A stretch of DNA of 35,907 nt from Oscillospiraceae bacterium (GTDB lineage Bacteria; Bacillota; Clostridia; Oscillospirales; Oscillospiraceae). A program made the position numbers and the translations under genes. The stretch spans positions 1 through 35,907 of the forward strand of contig JAHHSI010000022.1 of the NCBI GenBank assembly GCA_020025275.1, in the 5' to 3' direction. Shown piece after piece: positions 32,313 through 35,907 of the stretch (position 1 is the first letter of the stretch; every line of letters starts with the position of its first letter). The notes below the pieces were generated by a model, which saw nothing but the letters and a program-made list of their open reading frames with translations, made no database searches and was not told the origin of the DNA.

Positions 32313-32346
32313 CCCCCTGCCGCCACTGCGCTGCAGGGGGATTTTT
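32313..32346 (+). terminator. Terminator after the GLUG-repeat gene
   Basis: CCCCCTGC and GCAGGGGG pair around a 12-base loop and are followed by ATTTTT. It begins 5 bases after the stop codon. Confidence 0.8.
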
Positions 32347-32391
32347 GCGGCTCGCTGCCCTCTCTTTCTTGTGGATTTTTGTGAGGCAGTA

Positions 32392-32400
32392 TGGTACAAT
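32392..32400 (+). promoter_or_regulatory. Extended -10 promoter of the hydantoinase gene
   Basis: TGG precedes TACAAT (32395-32400), giving an extended -10 (TG-N-TACAAT). The -35 region is weak: TTGTGG at 32369-32374 is 20 bases away. About 69 bases separate it from ATG 32470. Confidence 0.5.
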
Positions 32401-32469
32401 GGCACTAAATTCAAGTAAGTTGCATCCGGGCTGCCGTCCCGGCTTGCCGATTCAGAGAGGATGGATGAT

Positions 32470-33846
32470 ATGAAGCTTCTGTTCAAAGGCGGTACTGTTG
32501 TCTCCGGTCACGGAACCAAACGAGCCGACATTCTGGTCGAGGGTGAGAAGATCGCCGCTGTGGGGCGCAACCTGTCTGCACCGGATGCGCAGGTAGTAGA
32601 TGTCAGCGGAAAACTTTTGCTGCCCGGCTTCATCGACGCACACACCCACTTTGATCTGGAGGTGGCCGGTACGGTCACGGCCGATGATTTTGCCTCCGGT
32701 TCCCGGGCGGCTCTGCACGGCGGCACCACCACCGTGGTGGACTTTGCCTGCCCCAACAAGGGGGAGACGCTGCACACCGGTCTGCAGCGCTGGCATACCA
32801 AGGCTGACGGCCGTGCCTGCTGCGACTACAGCTTTCATATGACCATCGACGACTGGAACGAGATGATCGAGGCGGAGTTAGATGATATGTACGCCGCCGG
32901 CATTTCCTCTTTCAAAATGTATATGACCTACCCGGCCATGATGCTGGACGACGGCACCATCTACCGTGTCTTGAAAAAGCTGAAGGAAAAGGGCGGCATT
33001 TGCGGCGTTCACTGCGAAAACAGCGGCGTGATCGATGCGCTGATCGCCGAAAAGAAAGCCAGTGGACAAATGGGCGTCAGCTCCCACCCCCAGACCCGGC
33101 CTGACTATCTGGAGGCCGAGGCGGTTGCCCGCTTGCTGCGCATCGCTCAGGCGGCTGATGCCCCGATCATCATTGTCCACCTCACCTCCGCCGCCGCTCT
33201 GCGGGAAGTTGAAGCCGCCCGCAAGCGTGGACAGACCGTCTATGTGGAGACCTGCCCTCAGTATCTGCTGCTGGATGACAGCGTCTATGAAAACGAGGAC
33301 TTCACCAAGGCCGCCGGCTATGTGTGCGCTCCTCCCATCCGCAGCAGCGAAAACCAGAAAGTGCTGTGGCAGGGCCTGCGCCGTGGCGAGATCCAGACCA
33401 TCTCCACCGACCACTGCAGTTTTACTGCCGAGCAGAAGGCACGGGGCCGGGAGGACTTTACCGCCATTCCCGGTGGGATCCCCGGTGTGGAGACCCGTGG
33501 GGAGCTGATCTACTCCTTCGGCGTCACGACCCGGAAGATCTCTCTGGCCACCATGTGCAAAACGCTCTCGGAAAACCCGGCACGTCTCTATGGACTCTTC
33601 CCCCGCAAGGGTGTGCTCCGCCCCGGCAGCGATGCCGATCTGGTGGTCTATGATCCGCAGGCTGACCATGTGATCCGTGGCGAGGAGCTGGTCGGGCGGG
33701 CCGGCTATACCCCCTTTGAGGGCTTTGTGACCCGCGGCAGCATTGCCCAGGTTTGGCTGCGCGGCACACTGGCCGTGGATCACGGCACCGTGCTGGCACA
33801 TGAAGGGGACGGTCGCTACCTCGCCCGTGGAAAGAACTCACTCTGA
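32470..33846 (+). CDS. hydA: Dihydropyrimidinase / D-hydantoinase
   Basis: The start is ATG 32470 with AGAGAGG 9 bases upstream; the in-frame ATG at 32461 touches that site and is less likely. The 458-residue amidohydrolase has all binuclear-zinc ligands: H58 and H60 (DAHTHFD), the carboxylated lysine K149 (SSFKMYMTYP), H181 (GVHCENS), H237 (VHLTSA) and D314 (STDHCSF). Length and motif spacing fit the dihydropyrimidinase/hydantoinase family rather than allantoinase or dihydroorotase. It opens cyclic ureides such as dihydropyrimidines or hydantoins in the cytoplasm. The real substrate cannot be read from sequence. It stands alone between two terminators. Confidence 0.9.
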   Translation: MKLLFKGGTVVSGHGTKRADILVEGEKIAAVGRNLSAPDAQVVDVSGKLLLPGFIDAHTHFDLEVAGTVTADDFASGSRAALHGGTTTVVDFACPNKGETLHTGLQRWHTKADGRACCDYSFHMTIDDWNEMIEAELDDMYAAGISSFKMYMTYPAMMLDDGTIYRVLKKLKEKGGICGVHCENSGVIDALIAEKKASGQMGVSSHPQTRPDYLEAEAVARLLRIAQAADAPIIIVHLTSAAALREVEAARKRGQTVYVETCPQYLLLDDSVYENEDFTKAAGYVCAPPIRSSENQKVLWQGLRRGEIQTISTDHCSFTAEQKARGREDFTAIPGGIPGVETRGELIYSFGVTTRKISLATMCKTLSENPARLYGLFPRKGVLRPGSDADLVVYDPQADHVIRGEELVGRAGYTPFEGFVTRGSIAQVWLRGTLAVDHGTVLAHEGDGRYLARGKNSL

Positions 33847-33985
33847 TCCGGTTTTCTCTGCACGGGCGATTGGCCTGTCTTGTGCCACTGCCGGAGGCCA
33901 TCCGGCTTTACCGGACGATTTACCTCCCGACAGAGCAAGTTTCTGTTCCTGCGTGTCCGGTTCCTATGAATACAACATGAAAACA

Positions 33986-34018
33986 ACCCCCGTGAAGCAC
34001 CGCTTCACGGGGGTCTCT
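33986..34018. terminator. Bidirectional terminator between hydA and the oxidoreductase gene
   Basis: ACCCCCGTGAAGC and GCTTCACGGGGGT form a perfect 13-bp stem around ACC. It is followed on + by a pyrimidine run and on minus by TTGTTTT, so it can end both convergent genes. Confidence 0.9.
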
Positions 34019-34024
34019 CTTTCT

Positions 34025-35071
34025 TTATTTTTGCAGCACCTGCACCATGTGTCCGGCAAATGCGTCCAGACGCTCCACAATGCCCGCCTGTTGTCGGGCT
34101 GAATCCGGATCATGAGCCGTCTCCATCATACAAAAGTGCGGCGGCAGCATCGCCGTCTTATTAAAGCACATGGCACCCAGCAGCTGACGCGCCACCAGGT
34201 CGCTGCCGGAATACCCGGAAACGACCACACCAAACAGGTACTTATCCAGCAGCTCCTGCTGTACCAGAAGGTTGGTCAGTCGGTTGAACAGCGCCATGAT
34301 GTTGGCACTGACGGCGTCATTATAGTTTGGGCACAAAAACAGCATAGCGTCGCAGCTGCGGATGGCGGGCAGCACTTCCTGTGAAATGGCACCGCCATAG
34401 AAACAGGTACCGTTTTTAGAAAAGTGCAGACATGTTTCATAGGAACATCCCCGGCAATCGTAGATTGCCCCATTCTGCAAGCAGATCTCCTGCACATGGA
34501 AATGTTCCGGGAGCCGCCGCAGGATCTCCCGCCCCAGCCACACGGTATTGGAGCGGCGCTGATCCGATGCGTGGAGCATCAGAAGGCGGGGGCGCTCAAA
34601 GCGGGGCATCTGAAACCGGAGCAGGCGCTCTACCAGTTCCCTGCTGCGGCGCACATAGGTTTCCTCCCACGTCAGACCCAGACACTGGGCCTGAATGTGC
34701 TGATTATAGAGCGACCCGGTGCCCTCTACCAGCGGCTTTCCGGGAAACATACAGCCGGCGCCGTTGGCCGCAAGAGCCAGTTCCTGTGCCGCAGCCTTGG
34801 TATACAGTTCTCCGCCGCCGTCCACCAGAATACAGCCCACACTCCCCTGCAGGCCGCACGGTGTTCCCCGCAGCCACCGAAGCCACCGGGCAAACGTCTC
34901 GTCCGGACCTAACTCGTCCATAGCCAGGGCAAACAAGATCCTCTTTCCCTGCATCGTCTCTGCCGCTATGGACGACACGTTCTCGGTCTCGATGCCCTCC
35001 AGCGCCGCCTGCAGCAGCCGCTCCATCCGCTGGCTGGTGCCAATACGCACCAGTACAATACGCTCTTTCAT
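34025..35071 (-). CDS. NAD(P)H-dependent flavodoxin-fold oxidoreductase with Cys cluster
   Basis: The 348-residue product has two parts. Residues 1-150 form an alpha/beta region (RILFALAMDELGPDETFARW, GSVGCILVDGGGELYTKAAA) I do not recognise. From about 160 the sequence follows the NADPH-dependent FMN reductase/iron-sulfur flavoprotein pattern (RLLMLHASDQRRSNTVWLGR, DAMLFLCPNYNDAVSANIMA). Four cysteines, C206-X2-C209-X4-C214-X8-C223 (DCRGCSYETC ... GTC), lie where iron-sulfur flavoproteins hold a cluster. ATG 35071 overlaps the upstream stop (ATGA), so the two genes are coupled. The role is not known; the pairing with a dehydrogenase-like gene suggests an oxidoreductase step. It converges with hydA. 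Confidence 0.8.
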   Translation of the reverse strand: MKERIVLVRIGTSQRMERLLQAALEGIETENVSSIAAETMQGKRILFALAMDELGPDETFARWLRWLRGTPCGLQGSVGCILVDGGGELYTKAAAQELALAANGAGCMFPGKPLVEGTGSLYNQHIQAQCLGLTWEETYVRRSRELVERLLRFQMPRFERPRLLMLHASDQRRSNTVWLGREILRRLPEHFHVQEICLQNGAIYDCRGCSYETCLHFSKNGTCFYGGAISQEVLPAIRSCDAMLFLCPNYNDAVSANIMALFNRLTNLLVQQELLDKYLFGVVVSGYSGSDLVARQLLGAMCFNKTAMLPPHFCMMETAHDPDSARQQAGIVERLDAFAGHMVQVLQK

Positions 35072-35907
35072 CGCTCATCAAACGCCTGCAGCGCTTGGTA
35101 GGTCTCCTCCAAGCGTGCCAACAGCGGCGGACAGATCTCCTCCCGCCGCACCAACAGCCCCTGCGTCGTCATTCGGCTGCGGCAGCCAAAGTAGACACCG
35201 CCCAGAGGAACGGCCCCATAGTGCTCTTCCCCCCGCAGCAGCTGCAGCAGGGAAATGGCCGCAGAGGAGAGGCCCGGCGCAATGTAGGGCTTGAAGCCCA
35301 CGTCCCGCACGTCCATGTTGGCGGTACGTGTCCGCTCTGTCAGGCGACGGGAGCACACATCGTCATACTCCGCTCCGGCGCTGTTGGCGACCACCAGTCC
35401 CTGCCCGTGGGGGCCGTAGACACGCCCCTCGGCAAAGGGGATTCCGGAACGCTCTGCATAATATTCCGCCCGGGCCGCCATGACACCAAGCCCAAACCCC
35501 TGCACCTGTTCGGGCAAAAGTCCAGCATAATCCAGCTGTCCTTCCCCGTTGCGGTTGCTGGCCAAAAACACCTCCCGTGAGAGGTGATCTACCGGGTCTG
35601 AGACCTGGCAAAACTGACCGGTAAAGCCCACCGCTCTGGCGCGTTTGGCATAGTCGCCCACCATGACCCGGTTGGCGTCAAACTGCGCCATGCGCACATC
35701 CTGCACGCCGCTGCCCACCGCCGGAACGCCGCGAGACGCGGTGAACACAAAGAGATCGCAGTCAAATAGATCCTCCTCGCGACAGATGGTGATGCGGGGC
35801 ATGGTCAGCCCCGGCCGCTCCGGCAGCACCTGATTGAGCTCCATCTCGTAGCGGCGGCACAGGGCCTCGTTGGGATCATAGACGGCGATCTCGTCGATCT
35901 CATGCCC
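35068..35907 (-). CDS. Lactate/malate-dehydrogenase-like protein, start beyond window
   Basis: The reading frame runs on past the window end, so the first in-frame ATG at 35844 is not the true start: the 21 codons before it are also open and read as a continuing protein (EIDEIAVYDPN). The visible 279 residues hold DLFVFTASRGVPAVG (NAD-fold strand), DVRMAQFDANRVMVGDYAKR, QFCQVSDPVDHLSREVF and GPHGQGLVVANSAG, the last matching the active-site loop region with His. This is the lactate/malate dehydrogenase superfamily, but the branch is unclear. It is coupled by ATGA to the flavodoxin-fold gene. Confidence 0.8.
   Translation of the reverse strand, partial: GHEIDEIAVYDPNEALCRRYEMELNQVLPERPGLTMPRITICREEDLFDCDLFVFTASRGVPAVGSGVQDVRMAQFDANRVMVGDYAKRARAVGFTGQFCQVSDPVDHLSREVFLASNRNGEGQLDYAGLLPEQVQGFGLGVMAARAEYYAERSGIPFAEGRVYGPHGQGLVVANSAGAEYDDVCSRRLTERTRTANMDVRDVGFKPYIAPGLSSAAISLLQLLRGEEHYGAVPLGGVYFGCRSRMTTQGLLVRREEICPPLLARLEETYQALQAFDER

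Noticed and set aside
1..35907. CRISPR array, tRNA, rRNA or integrase
   Set aside because: No regularly spaced direct repeats, no cloverleaf with conserved T-loop sequence and no recombinase motif were seen.

Overview
The window looks like chromosome from a Gram-positive, low-oxygen gut Clostridia, most likely an Oscillospiraceae/Ruminococcaceae-type organism. This is inferred from the strong AGGAGG-type ribosome binding sites, sigma-A-like promoters, clostridial versions of MoaE, the DNA/RNA nuclease lipoprotein and ClpB, and many Clostridia-style accessory families. No rRNA, tRNA, CRISPR array, transposase or integrase was seen.

Left half (1-17421): sixteen complete genes and one truncated gene, all on the + strand, tightly spaced and often overlapping. 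None is a housekeeping gene. The recognisable families are those found in immunity-gene arrays of polymorphic-toxin systems: suppressor-of-fused (SUFU) domains twice, a SUKH/SMI1-KNR4-like domain, ankyrin repeats, leucine-rich-like repeats, a NADAR-domain protein, a DUF6892-like multidomain protein, a double zinc-ribbon protein and an FGE/SUMF1-like protein with an odd Cys cluster. I see no toxin in the window, so this reads as an orphan poly-immunity island or the downstream part of a larger toxin locus to the left. Its third codon positions look less GC-rich than those of the right half. It ends at a strong bidirectional terminator (17595-17633).

Right half (17.6-35.9 kb): ordinary but informative chromosome. 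On the minus strand are a secreted nuclease lipoprotein with a small coupled partner gene behind a structured leader, clpB with an upstream ribbon-helix-helix gene, and a membrane-anchored metallophosphoesterase whose promoter carries three Pho-box-like repeats at 11-bp spacing. A molybdenum-cofactor locus follows, with moaE divergent from moaA-moaC-moaB. A TetR regulator is divergent from an operon of an MMPL/RND-type transporter and an exported, membrane-anchored GLUG-repeat protein; the two promoters overlap and are flanked by two palindromes. A hydantoinase/dihydropyrimidinase gene then converges on a minus-strand pair: a flavodoxin-fold oxidoreductase with a Cys cluster, and a lactate/malate-dehydrogenase-like protein cut by the window end.

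Several start codons were placed inside the longest open frames because a Shine-Dalgarno sequence or a stop/start overlap fixes them better; these are noted gene by gene.
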